Source: Demequinaceae bacterium (GTDB lineage: Bacteria; Actinomycetota; Actinomycetes; Actinomycetales; Demequinaceae). From it: a stretch of DNA of 42,448 nt. Made by a program: the position numbers and the translations under genes. Shown here piece after piece: positions 18,948 to 28,188 of the stretch. The stretch lies in assembly GCA_017882825.1 (NCBI GenBank), contig JADGOS010000003.1, positions 1 through 42,448 on the forward strand, in the 5' to 3' direction. Under the pieces are notes generated by a model, which was not told where the DNA came from, ran no database searches, and saw nothing but the letters and a program-made list of their open reading frames with translations. Each line of letters opens with the position of its first letter. Position 1 is the first letter of the stretch.

Positions 18948-19865
18948 ATGCGCGCTGCCCGTGTGCTCGCTATCGGTTCTTTGGCCGATATCGTCGTGGA
19001 GCACGTTCCCGTTCCCGTTCCGAACGAGGATCAGCTCCTGGTCAAGGTGGGCTTCGCCGCGCTCAACCCCATCGACTACAAGGTTGCGCTGCACGGTCAT
19101 CGCGGAGGGCGCGAGTTTCCGCTCACCCTCGGCTTCGACGCCGTCGGAACCGTCGCGGCCGTCGGCTCCGCGGTCTCGTCGGTTTCCGTGGGCGATCGCG
19201 TCTGCCTCATGACGGACATCATGGCGCCGGGTACGGCGGCCGAGTACGTGCTCGCGCGGGAGCGCAACGTCGCGGTCGTCCCGGCCGAGATAGGCGACAC
19301 GCAGGCGGCGGGACTGCCCCTCGCGGGGCTCACCGCCTCCCAGGCGCTCGACCTCGCGGGCCTCGAAGCCGGCCAAAGCGTGCTCATTCACGCCGGCGCC
19401 GGTGGTGTGGGGCATCTGGCGATCCAGATTGCGAAGCGGCGCGGCGCGATCGTCTACGCGACCTCCTCCTCCCGCCATCTCGACCTGCTCGCCGAACTGG
19501 GCGCCGACCATCCCATCGACTACCACGCGACGCCGCCCGGGCGATTTGCTGGACGCGTTGACCTCGTCCTCGACACCCAGGGCGGGGCTGTCGCGGAGGC
19601 GACGGTCGCGGCAATGCGCCCGAACTCGGTGCACGTGAGCATCGTTGGCTTCGCTCCGGCTGGCGCTGGCCGCGACGACGTGCGAGTGAAGACGATGCTC
19701 GTCGAGCCGCGGGCGTCCGAACTCGCGGCGCTTCTCGGGATGATGGCCGACGGGAGCCTTCGGGTCGTGGTCGACCAGGTGACCGAGCTCGGGGCATTCG
19801 TGACGGCCATCCTCGCGCTTCACGACGGTCACACGTCGGGCAAGCGGCTCATCGCCATCCGGTAG
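18948..19865 (+). CDS. NADP-dependent quinone oxidoreductase / zinc-type alcohol dehydrogenase-like protein
   Basis: 305 aa from ATG 18948 with GGAGGA RBS; ALNPIDYKV, LGFDAVGTVAAVGS, IHAGAGGVGHLAIQIAKRRGA. Confidence 0.88.
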   Translation: MRAARVLAIGSLADIVVEHVPVPVPNEDQLLVKVGFAALNPIDYKVALHGHRGGREFPLTLGFDAVGTVAAVGSAVSSVSVGDRVCLMTDIMAPGTAAEYVLARERNVAVVPAEIGDTQAAGLPLAGLTASQALDLAGLEAGQSVLIHAGAGGVGHLAIQIAKRRGAIVYATSSSRHLDLLAELGADHPIDYHATPPGRFAGRVDLVLDTQGGAVAEATVAAMRPNSVHVSIVGFAPAGAGRDDVRVKTMLVEPRASELAALLGMMADGSLRVVVDQVTELGAFVTAILALHDGHTSGKRLIAIR

Positions 19866-19887
19866 GCGCGCGGGCTAGGCTGAGGCG

Positions 19888-20463
19888 GTGTCCGACACGG
19901 TGATCGTGCGGCGGCGGGCGACGCCCGTGGTGCGTCCCGCCGCAATCGCCGACGCGCGACGAATGGCCGCCGTCAACGTGCGCTCCTGGAGGTCCGCGTA
20001 TCGGGGGATGCTTCCCGACGCGCTTCTTGAGTCGCTCGACGCGAAGGCGCTGACGGAGGACTTCGTCCAGACGCTCGCCAACCCTCGCCCTCGCCGGGTC
20101 ATCCTGATTGCGGAGGGCGGGCGCGGACCGATCCACCGCGTCGTGGGCTACGCGGCGCTCGGCCCGGCCGGCGAGAAGTCCAGCGCGGGCATCGAGGGTC
20201 CGGCGGATGAGGTCGCGCAGTTGCAGATGATCGATGTCGATCCGCGCTGGATGGGTCGCGGTTTCGGGCATGGGCTCCATGAGGCGATCCTGGGGGTGGC
20301 GCAGACCCTCAACTTCCGCAAGGCGGTTCTGTGGGTCGTGCCGGAGAACGCGGGGGCGCGCGCCTTCTACGAGTCTCACGGGTGGACCTGCGAGGGGACG
20401 GAGCGTACGGAGCGGTTGGAGGGCTATCCCGTCCCGGAAATCCGATACGTCCGGGATGTCTAG
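19888..20463 (+). CDS. GNAT family N-acetyltransferase
   Basis: 191 aa, GTG start; VRPAAIADARRMAAVNVRSWRSAYRGMLP...LQMIDVDPRWMGRGFGHGL. Confidence 0.87.
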   Translation: MSDTVIVRRRATPVVRPAAIADARRMAAVNVRSWRSAYRGMLPDALLESLDAKALTEDFVQTLANPRPRRVILIAEGGRGPIHRVVGYAALGPAGEKSSAGIEGPADEVAQLQMIDVDPRWMGRGFGHGLHEAILGVAQTLNFRKAVLWVVPENAGARAFYESHGWTCEGTERTERLEGYPVPEIRYVRDV

Positions 20464-20532
20464 TGGGTAGGGCGCTGGTGACCCCATCTGGGTTAACGGC
20501 GCGGGTATAGCCTCGGCGTTGGAGGTCCGCCA

Positions 20533-20946
20533 GTGTCACGAGACGTCTTCATTCAGGCCTTCCACGACGGCTCGCCGGTCTTCCTCCGGCACGCCTCGGT
20601 CGAGGCGCTCGTGGCCCCTTACCTGCTCGCCACTCGCACGGGCGTCGGATCCGTGCTGATGACCGACGGCGGCGCCGAGATCTGGGGATACGGCGACGAC
20701 GGCGGCCTCGCGGTCGTCGGCGCGACGGGAAACGAGATCTGGGACCTTGTCGTGGCGATCGCGCGCGCCAATGGGGCGGCGATCATCCCCGTGGGGGGAA
20801 CCCCCGTCGTCGCCGACGCTTCGATCATCCCGGACTTGCCTCCCGAGGGCCGGTCGGCCGCGGTGGTGGTCGGGTCGGGCGCCGAACTGATCGAGGCGCT
20901 CGCGGGCCAGGCGCCGTATGAGCCCCGAGAGGGCAGGGCGACCTAG
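20533..20946 (+). CDS. Hypothetical protein
   Basis: 137 aa, GTG start; no family recognised. An antisense ORF of equal size (20536..20949) overlaps, but the + strand translation looks more protein-like. Confidence 0.5.
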   Translation: MSRDVFIQAFHDGSPVFLRHASVEALVAPYLLATRTGVGSVLMTDGGAEIWGYGDDGGLAVVGATGNEIWDLVVAIARANGAAIIPVGGTPVVADASIIPDLPPEGRSAAVVVGSGAELIEALAGQAPYEPREGRAT

Positions 20947-21075
20947 CAATCCCTGCCCCGCCCGTGCGCCGTCGCCGGGACTCCCTTACGTTGCCCAAAC
21001 GCCTCGCACCATAGCGTGACACTCACAGACACAGATCGGGGCGCCATAGCCCCGCGGGAGAGTGAGCGGAACAAA

Positions 21076-21810
21076 ATGACAGCACTGACCATGAGGCGGA
21101 CCGCGCTGATCGCCGTGGGCGTCCTCGCCCTCGCCTCCTGCAGCAAGTCCGGCGACGCGGGGATCGCGCACCTCTCGACATCGAGCAATCCCACGGTGTC
21201 GGCAAGCCCGAGCGCCGGCACCTCAGAAGAACAGGCGCTCGCGTTCGCGCAATGCATGCGCGACAACGGGGTCGACTTCCCCGACCCCACGGTCGACGCG
21301 AATGGCAACCTCTCGTTCGCGGGCGCGTTCCAGCAGGCCCAAGGGGGCGGGCTCGACCCGGGCAACACGACCTTCCGCGCCGCGATGACCGCGTGCCGGG
21401 ACCTCATGACTGGCCTCACGCTGGGAGGAGGCCGCTCCGGCGGCGCCTTCGACTCGACAGCAATCCAAGAAGCGATGCTCACCTACACAACGTGCCTCAG
21501 GGCCCAGGGTCTCGACGTGGGCGACATCACCTTCGGCGGTCCGGGGCTTCGGGGGAACGGGTCGGGTTCCGGCTCAACCTCGGGCTCAACCTCGGGCTCC
21601 GACCCGCAGCCGACCGTGCAGCCGAGTGGGGGTCCGCCCGCCGGAGTAGCGCAGGGCGGAGGAGACTCGACCAGCAGGTTCGCCGAGATGCTCGGCCAGG
21701 ACCCGACCGATCCCGCGTGGATCGCCGCCAACGCCGTGTGCGAGCCCGCCCTCCAGAAGGCCATGTCGGGCGCCTTCCCGGGGGCGACCACGACGGGCGG
21801 GCAGGGCTAG
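21076..21810 (+). CDS. Cys-containing secreted lipoprotein preceding an ABC exporter
   Basis: ATG at 21076: MTALTMRRTALIAVGVLALASCSKSG lipobox; FAQCMRDNGVDFPDP, AMTACRDLM, YTTCLRAQGLDVGD, AVCEPAL. Confidence 0.82.
   Translation: MTALTMRRTALIAVGVLALASCSKSGDAGIAHLSTSSNPTVSASPSAGTSEEQALAFAQCMRDNGVDFPDPTVDANGNLSFAGAFQQAQGGGLDPGNTTFRAAMTACRDLMTGLTLGGGRSGGAFDSTAIQEAMLTYTTCLRAQGLDVGDITFGGPGLRGNGSGSGSTSGSTSGSDPQPTVQPSGGPPAGVAQGGGDSTSRFAEMLGQDPTDPAWIAANAVCEPALQKAMSGAFPGATTTGGQG
21571..21600 (+). repeat. 12-bp tandem repeat GGCTCAACCTCG (2.5 copies) encoding a Gly-Ser-Thr linker
   Basis: Copies 21571-21582 and 21583-21594, partial to 21600. Confidence 0.85.
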
Positions 21811-23009
21811 TGGCCCCCGCGGTTGGGGGGCCCGCGGGCGACCTCACGCTTGAGAGACTCGCAGATATCGTCGACGCCCGGTCGCGCCACTTTCGGCGCA
21901 ACCTGGCGCTCGTCGGTGCCGTCGGCCTCATTGTCGGCGGCGGGTTGGCCACTGCCGGGTTCGCGATCGCTGCCGCGAACACCGGCGGGGCCACCCCCCT
22001 CTCCGTATCGCTTGCCCCCATCGCCGTGGAGCAGCGGGATGTAGATATCTACACGGACTTCGCGGGGACGCTCGGATACGGCGCCACGGTCAGCGTGCGG
22101 TCTCCCGCCTCGGGCGTGGTGACCGCGGTGCCCGCGACCGGCACCGACCTGGCGCGAGGAGCCGTGTTGTTCGCCGTCGACTCGCAACCGGTAGCCCTCC
22201 TGTATGGCGACCTGCCGATCTGGCGGAGCCTCAACTCGAGTTCGAGCAACGGTCCGGACATCCTCCAACTCGAAACAAACCTCGCGGCGCTCGGCTTCAC
22301 CGCGAACGGCCACATGACGGTCGACGATGACTTCACCTATTACACGGGGGTGGCGCTCAAGGCGTGGGAGACCGCGATGGGCTTCTCGAAGCCGGACACC
22401 ACGTTCGACGCGAGCGAGGCCGTCTACTTGCCGGGGAGCGTGAGGGTCGACTCGGTCGTCACGCGCGGGACCGTCGCGACGAACGCGACGGAGGTGCTCA
22501 CCGTTGCCGTAACCGATAACGTGACGGACACCGTCGTTGGTGACCACGGGGTCTCTTCAGCGTCGTCGGCCACCCAGGAAGTCGCATTGCAGGTCACGAC
22601 GACCGATCAGTCGTTGTTCAGCGCCGGACTAGCCGTTCAGGTGGAACTCGCCGACGCGACGACCGTTGCCGGGAAGGTAAGCAGTGTGGGCACCACGGTC
22701 AAGCGCTCGGGCTCCGGTCCCAACAGCACCCTCTACGTTGACGTCTCGGTTGCGATTCCCGACGAACCGGCGGGCGGGCTCATCGAGGGCCCGGTGACGG
22801 TCCACGTGCCGAGCCAGAGCGCGAAGCAGGCGCTCATGGTCCCGGTCCGCGCGCTCGTCGCCCTGGCGGAGGGCGGTTACGCGGTGCAACGCCAGGCAAC
22901 GGACGGAACCCTGAGTTACGTCGGCGTGGAGACCGGCCTGTTCTCCGACGGCTGGGTACAAGTGACAGGCAAGCTCGCAGCGGGCGACATGGTCATGGTG
23001 CCCGCGTGA
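21810..23009 (+). CDS. Efflux adaptor (HlyD/MFP-like) with peptidoglycan-binding-like domain
   Basis: GTG 21810 overlapping the upstream TAG; N-terminal TM, biotinyl-lipoyl-like SVRSPASGVVTAV, ILQLETNLAALGF...AWETAMGF PG_binding_1-like. Confidence 0.83.
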   Translation: MAPAVGGPAGDLTLERLADIVDARSRHFRRNLALVGAVGLIVGGGLATAGFAIAAANTGGATPLSVSLAPIAVEQRDVDIYTDFAGTLGYGATVSVRSPASGVVTAVPATGTDLARGAVLFAVDSQPVALLYGDLPIWRSLNSSSSNGPDILQLETNLAALGFTANGHMTVDDDFTYYTGVALKAWETAMGFSKPDTTFDASEAVYLPGSVRVDSVVTRGTVATNATEVLTVAVTDNVTDTVVGDHGVSSASSATQEVALQVTTTDQSLFSAGLAVQVELADATTVAGKVSSVGTTVKRSGSGPNSTLYVDVSVAIPDEPAGGLIEGPVTVHVPSQSAKQALMVPVRALVALAEGGYAVQRQATDGTLSYVGVETGLFSDGWVQVTGKLAAGDMVMVPA

Positions 23010-23713
23010 GCGCGGGGGTCGCGGTCCTGGAACTGAGTGACGTCGTGAAGGAATACCCCGGGCACCCCCCGGTCCGCGCCCTCGACGGCGTCACGCTCCG
23101 GGTTGATCAGGGGGAACTGGTCGGCGTCGTCGGGCCGTCGGGCTCGGGCAAGTCCACGCTTCTCCACGTCGTCGGCACGCTCGATCGACCGTCCTCCGGG
23201 ATCGTGCGCATCGGCGGGAACGAGGTGTCGGCCCTGTCGGATCGGAGGCTCTCTGCGGCCAGGAGCAGGCTGATCGGCTTCGTCTTTCAGCAGTTCTTCC
23301 TCGTCGAGAGCATGTCGGCGCTCGACAATGTGGCGACCGGGCTCCTGTACACCGGCGCTGGCCCCGTGGAGCGGCGCTACCGCGCCTTCGAGGCGCTGAG
23401 CCGCGTGGGCCTCGCGCACCGCATCGAACACCGACCGACCGAACTGTCCGGCGGCGAGCAACAGCGCGTCGCGATCGCGAGGGCGCTCGTCAATCGCCCG
23501 GCCATCATCCTTGCGGACGAACCGACGGGCAACCTTGATTCCCACACCGGACAAGCAACCATGGACCTGTTCCGCGATCTCCATGCCGAAGGCGCCACGA
23601 TCGTGGTCATCACCCACGATCGCGAACTCGCCGCGACCCTTCCTCGGCAGGTACATATTCGGGACGGTCGCATCGAAAGCGACGAGCGCACGCGTGCGGC
23701 GGTGACGCAATGA
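23006..23713 (+). CDS. ABC transporter ATP-binding protein (LolD/MacB type)
   Basis: Walker A GPSGSGKST, signature LSGGEQQRVAIARAL, Walker B IILADEPTGNLD. Confidence 0.96.
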   Translation: MSAGVAVLELSDVVKEYPGHPPVRALDGVTLRVDQGELVGVVGPSGSGKSTLLHVVGTLDRPSSGIVRIGGNEVSALSDRRLSAARSRLIGFVFQQFFLVESMSALDNVATGLLYTGAGPVERRYRAFEALSRVGLAHRIEHRPTELSGGEQQRVAIARALVNRPAIILADEPTGNLDSHTGQATMDLFRDLHAEGATIVVITHDRELAATLPRQVHIRDGRIESDERTRAAVTQ

Positions 23714-24945
23714 GCGTCATCAGCCCCGCCAAGGCGCGCGGCCCCGAGGCCTCGTACGAGGTCGGCGTGAGCAAGGTCAGGTTCGTCGAGCTCCTGAGGG
23801 CCAGCCTCGGCTCGCTCGGGCAGCGCCCCGTTCGCACAGCGCTCTCGGCGCTCGGCGTCACCATCGGCATCGCCGCCATGGTCGCGGTCCTCGGGCTGAG
23901 CGAGTCGAGCAGGGCCGACCTGCAGGCGCAGATTGCGAACCTAGGAACCAGTCTCTTGACCGTGCAGGCGGGAAGCGGTTTCGGCGCGGGGGATGGGACG
24001 CTGCCAGCGGACGCCTCGACGGCCATTTCCCGCATCGGGCCCATCGAGTCTGTGTCTTCCGTCGTGACGCTGAGCGATACCGTCCTGCGGAACTCCGAGG
24101 TCAACGCACAGGCGACGGGGGGTCTTCAGGCCGCCGCGGTCGACCTCTCGCTCCTCGACACCCTCAATTCCTCGGTGGCGAAGGGTGAATGGCTGAACAA
24201 GGCCACCGCCGACTTCCCCGTGGTGGTCCTGGGCTCGGTCGCCGCACAGCGGCTGGGCATCGCCGACGTTGGCTCGGGCCAGCAGATTCTCATAGGCAAG
24301 ACATGGTTCACCGTGGTCGGCATCCTCAAGCCCTTCCCGCTTGCCGCAGACCTCGACCGCTCGGCCCTCATCGGAATGAATGCCGCGGCCACGTACCTGA
24401 GCGCGGACCTCAATCCGAGCACGGTCTATGTCCTCGCGGATCCCGCATACGTGGACGACGTCCGCAAAGTCCTCGGCGCCACGGCCAACCCCGAGCACCC
24501 GGAGGAGGCGCAGGTGAGCCGGCCTTCTGACGCGCTCCAGGCGCAACTCGCCGCCGACTCGGCATTCACGTCGCTCTTCCTTGGGCTGGGCGCCGTCGCG
24601 CTCCTCGTTGGGGGCGTCGGAATCGCCAACGTGATGGTCATCGGGGTGATGGAGCGCCGCGGCGAGATCGGCCTGCGGCGTGCCCTCGGCGCGACACGGC
24701 GGCATATTCGCGGCCAATTCCTGCTCGAGGCGCTCGCGCTCGCTGGCCTCGGCGGCCTCGTGGGAGTGGGGCTCGGAAGCCTGGTGACGGTGATCTACGC
24801 CCTGAGCCAAGGCTGGGGGGTCGTTCTCCCGGCCGTGGCAATCGTGGGTGGCATCGTCAGCGCCCTCGTCATCGGGGCGGTAGCCGGGCTCTACCCGGCG
24901 GTTCGCGCTTCGCAATTGTCCCCAACGGAAGCCTTGAGGTCCTGA
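23710..24945 (+). CDS. ABC transporter permease (MacB/FtsX type)
   Basis: 411 aa; RTALSALGVTIGIAAMVAVLGLS, VGGVGIANVMVIGVMERRGEIGLRRALGATRRHI. Confidence 0.95.
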   Translation: MSVISPAKARGPEASYEVGVSKVRFVELLRASLGSLGQRPVRTALSALGVTIGIAAMVAVLGLSESSRADLQAQIANLGTSLLTVQAGSGFGAGDGTLPADASTAISRIGPIESVSSVVTLSDTVLRNSEVNAQATGGLQAAAVDLSLLDTLNSSVAKGEWLNKATADFPVVVLGSVAAQRLGIADVGSGQQILIGKTWFTVVGILKPFPLAADLDRSALIGMNAAATYLSADLNPSTVYVLADPAYVDDVRKVLGATANPEHPEEAQVSRPSDALQAQLAADSAFTSLFLGLGAVALLVGGVGIANVMVIGVMERRGEIGLRRALGATRRHIRGQFLLEALALAGLGGLVGVGLGSLVTVIYALSQGWGVVLPAVAIVGGIVSALVIGAVAGLYPAVRASQLSPTEALRS

Positions 24946-24946
24946 C

Positions 24947-26146
24947 ATGCGCGCGCATCTATTCCGGCGAACCGTGGTCGTGGGATCGGCGAGGCGCGCC
25001 TCTGCGCGCCTCGCCGTGGGGGCCGCGGTGGCCGTGGCCGCAGTAGTTCTTGCGTCATGTTCCGCCGCCGACCCTTCCGGCAGCCCCTCGGTCAGTTCCT
25101 CCGTCGGCACCTCCGCTGGCATCCAGACTTCCCCGGTCACGCGTGGCGACCTCTCCGAGTCGATTTCCTTCGCGGGCGTCCTGACGTACGACCACCCGTT
25201 CGACGCGGTCTATCAGAAAACGGTGACCACGACGAAGACGTCGTCGGTCGGAGGGGGCCCCGCCGGGCCGGGGGGCGGAGGAGCGGCGGCCGCGACCACC
25301 AAGACGACCACCGTCACCAGCTCCGCGAGCGGGACCATAACGTGGGTCGCGCCCGCGGCTTCGGTGCTCAAGAGCGGTGACGTCCTCTATCGTGTCGACA
25401 ACGTTCCCGTCGTCTTCGTAGAGGGCGACGGCGTGCTGTGGAGGGACCTCAAGGTTGGCTACACGGGGGACGACGTCCAGGCGGTCGAGAGCGCGCTCGT
25501 CGCGCTCGGCTACGACCCCAGCGGCACGGTCACGATTGACCAGAAGTTCACGTCCTTGTCTCGCTCGATGATCCAGCGATTCGAGGCGGCATACGGGCTT
25601 GCCAAGACCACGTCGTTCCCCTACGCGACCGTCGTCATGCGTCCAAGCGACGCGATCGTGACCGCCATCGCGCTGGCCGTGGGCGACACGGTGACCACCG
25701 GGGCCTCCGTCCTGACGATCAGCGACACCTCCCGAATCGCGACCTTCTCGCTCGCGCCTGCGGATCGCAACAAGATCGCGGTCGGTGACGCGGTGACCAT
25801 GCGTCTTTCCACCGGGAAGAACGTCTCGGGCACCATCGCGTCCATCTCGTCGGGAATTGACGCGACGACGAACGAGTACGACGTCGTCGCCTCGTTCTCC
25901 GAGCCGATCGAGGGTCTCGGCGACAAGGTCGACGTGACGGTCAAGGCATCCGTGCCCCTCGCGATCGGCGCGCTTCTGGTTCCGTCAACCGCGCTCGTGG
26001 TGCGAGACGATGGGACGACGACGGTGAACGTCATCAAGGACGGCGTGGTGGCCGCGGTGGTCGTGACGGTGATCGCGACCGCGGGACAGAACTCCGCGGT
26101 CAGTTCCTCCGATCTTGCCGAGGGCGACGCGGTAGTGGTGACGTGA
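24947..26146 (+). CDS. Second efflux adaptor lipoprotein with peptidoglycan-binding-like domain
   Basis: 399 aa; VVLASCSAAD lipobox, GTITWVAPAASVLKSGDVLYRVDNVPV, DVQAVESALVALGYDPSGTVTIDQKF. Confidence 0.83.
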   Translation: MRAHLFRRTVVVGSARRASARLAVGAAVAVAAVVLASCSAADPSGSPSVSSSVGTSAGIQTSPVTRGDLSESISFAGVLTYDHPFDAVYQKTVTTTKTSSVGGGPAGPGGGGAAAATTKTTTVTSSASGTITWVAPAASVLKSGDVLYRVDNVPVVFVEGDGVLWRDLKVGYTGDDVQAVESALVALGYDPSGTVTIDQKFTSLSRSMIQRFEAAYGLAKTTSFPYATVVMRPSDAIVTAIALAVGDTVTTGASVLTISDTSRIATFSLAPADRNKIAVGDAVTMRLSTGKNVSGTIASISSGIDATTNEYDVVASFSEPIEGLGDKVDVTVKASVPLAIGALLVPSTALVVRDDGTTTVNVIKDGVVAAVVVTVIATAGQNSAVSSSDLAEGDAVVVT

Positions 26147-26171
26147 GATCCTGACGGAGGAGGAGGGCGCC

Positions 26172-26843
26172 ATGCGCGTGCTCGTCGTTGAGGACCATGC
26201 GGCTCTTGCGCGCGAGGTCGCTCTGCGCCTGCGCCGGGAGAGGATGGCCGTCGACGTCGCCGTTGACGGAGCCGAAGCCCTCGCGAAGGTGGACGTCACC
26301 GCGTACGACGTGATCGTGCTCGACCGCGACCTTCCCAAGGTTCACGGCGATGATGTCTGCCGCGCGTTGGTGGCGCGGGAGAGCGCCCCGCGAATCCTCA
26401 TGCTTACCGCCGCACGCGGCATCGGAGACGTCGTGTCTGGCCTCGAACTCGGCGCCGACGACTACCTTCCCAAGCCGTTTGCAATGGTGGAACTGGTCGC
26501 CCGCGTGCGTTCTCTCGCCCGGCGCGCGGCGTCGGTCGTGAGTCCGATCCTGACCGTAGGCGGCCTCGTCGTCGACCCCAACACGCAGATCGTGACGCGC
26601 GACGGACGCTCGATCTCGCTCTCGCCCAAAGAGTTCGCCGTCCTGGAGGTGCTCGCGGCCGCGCCGGGGCGCCTCGTCTCGGCGGAGCACCTGCTCGAGA
26701 AGGTCTGGGACGAGTACACCGATCCGTTCACCAACGCGGTCCGCGTGACGATGGTGACGCTGCGCAGGAAGCTGGGAGAGCCGGGACTGATCTCGACCGT
26801 GAAGGGTCGCGGCTACCGGCTGACCGAAGAGGGGGAAGCGTGA
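26172..26843 (+). CDS. OmpR-family response regulator
   Basis: MRVLVVEDHAALAREVALRLRRE...IVLDRDLPKVHG...LPKPFAMVELVARVR; winged helix. Confidence 0.93.
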   Translation: MRVLVVEDHAALAREVALRLRRERMAVDVAVDGAEALAKVDVTAYDVIVLDRDLPKVHGDDVCRALVARESAPRILMLTAARGIGDVVSGLELGADDYLPKPFAMVELVARVRSLARRAASVVSPILTVGGLVVDPNTQIVTRDGRSISLSPKEFAVLEVLAAAPGRLVSAEHLLEKVWDEYTDPFTNAVRVTMVTLRRKLGEPGLISTVKGRGYRLTEEGEA

Positions 26844-28069
26844 GGCTTACCGTCCGACTCAAGATCACCGCGCTCTTCGCGATTCTCTTCACGGTACTCG
26901 CCGCCGTGCTGGTGGCGACCGCGTACTCGTTCATGGCCGCGAGGACCACGCCAGAGGCCGAGGCCCAGGCCCGGTCGCAGGCCTTCCGGTCCGCGCTAAC
27001 CCATGCGGGCGTGGCTCTTCCCGAGCAGCCGCAACAGTTCCCCGGTGTGGGCCATGGCGGAGACGCAGGTGTGGTCCCCCTTGGTCCCGGGGCGCAGGTG
27101 GAAATCGCGATCCGGGGCGTCGAGGAGCAGGCGCGACAGAACGCGCTCCACGACCTTCTCCGGGTATCGATCCTCGCGTTCCTGATCGTCGCCGTCGTCT
27201 CCGTTGGACTCTCGTGGTGGCTCGCGGGACGCGTCCTGCGGCCGATCAGCGAGGTGATCCGCGAGGCCAGCACGCTCTCGGCCACGAGTCTGTCGAGGCG
27301 GCTGCCCGCGGACGGCCCCGACGACGAGTTCCGGCGCCTCAAGACCGCCTTCAACGGCATGCTTGATCGCCTCGAGTCCGCGTTCGAGGCCCGGCAACGG
27401 TTTGCAGCGGACGCGTCCCACGAACTTCGAACGCCCCTGGCCGTGTTGGGGGCGATGGCGGACAACGTCCTCGACAGCGGCGCGCGCACGCCACGCGCCG
27501 CGAAGGACCTTGCTGTCGAGGTTCGGGAACAGGTGGACCGCTCCGAGTCGCTGGTGGACTCCCTCCTGACCCTCGCGCGGGCGGACGACGTGCGCAACAC
27601 GCGAGAGCGCGTGGACCTGGCCGACGTCGTCGCGGAGGCGGTGAGCGCCGTCGCGGATGCCGCCTCGCGAGCCGGAGTCGCCATCAGCCTCGATTTTTCG
27701 GATGCTCCGACGGAGGGCGACCCCGTCCTGCTGGGGCGCATGGCGTTCAACGCGCTCGACAACGCCGTGAAGTACAACCTTCGTTCCGGCGGCACCATCG
27801 AATGCGCGACCTTCGTCGATGGCGACAACTCGTGTATCAGGGTCGCCAACTCCGGACCCATCGTGGAGGCGGACCAGATCCCTCGCATGTTCGAGCGCTT
27901 TGAGCGTGGCGAGACTCGGACGGAGCGCGACGGCCACGGCCTTGGCCTGCCGATCCTGCGGCGCGTCGCTGAGGCCCACGGGGGCGCGGCGACGGCGTCG
28001 CCGCGCCCCGGCGGCGGGTTCATCGTCACGGTCACCGTGCCGCGATTGCGGGACGCTTCCGGACGCTAG
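26840..28069 (+). CDS. Sensor histidine kinase
   Basis: 409 aa; HAMP, FAADASHELRTPLAVLGAMADN, NALDNAVKYN, GHGLGLPILRRVAEAHGG. Confidence 0.93.
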   Translation: MRLTVRLKITALFAILFTVLAAVLVATAYSFMAARTTPEAEAQARSQAFRSALTHAGVALPEQPQQFPGVGHGGDAGVVPLGPGAQVEIAIRGVEEQARQNALHDLLRVSILAFLIVAVVSVGLSWWLAGRVLRPISEVIREASTLSATSLSRRLPADGPDDEFRRLKTAFNGMLDRLESAFEARQRFAADASHELRTPLAVLGAMADNVLDSGARTPRAAKDLAVEVREQVDRSESLVDSLLTLARADDVRNTRERVDLADVVAEAVSAVADAASRAGVAISLDFSDAPTEGDPVLLGRMAFNALDNAVKYNLRSGGTIECATFVDGDNSCIRVANSGPIVEADQIPRMFERFERGETRTERDGHGLGLPILRRVAEAHGGAATASPRPGGGFIVTVTVPRLRDASGR

Positions 28070-28118
28070 GTTTCCCGGGTGGTTCGTGCCAGATTGGGGG
28101 AGGGCCTTCGGGGGCGTC

Positions 28119-28132
28119 GTGACCAAAGTCCC
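28119..28132 (+). promoter_or_regulatory. DosR-like palindromic box upstream of the hydrogenase operon
   Basis: GTGACCAAAGTCCC; 12/14 match to GGGACTWWAGTCCC; centre ~42 bp upstream of a TSS predicted from TACCGT (28156-28161). Confidence 0.5.
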
Positions 28133-28188
28133 CCCCGCTGAGGCGAGGCGAACCTTACCGTGAAATCGGGAGTCACTGGAGGCGGCGA

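Noticed and set aside
28160-28176. GTGAAATCGGGAGTCAC as a CRP/FNR-type site upstream of hydB
   Set aside because: Half-site spacing (N9) does not fit CRP (N6) or FNR (N4).
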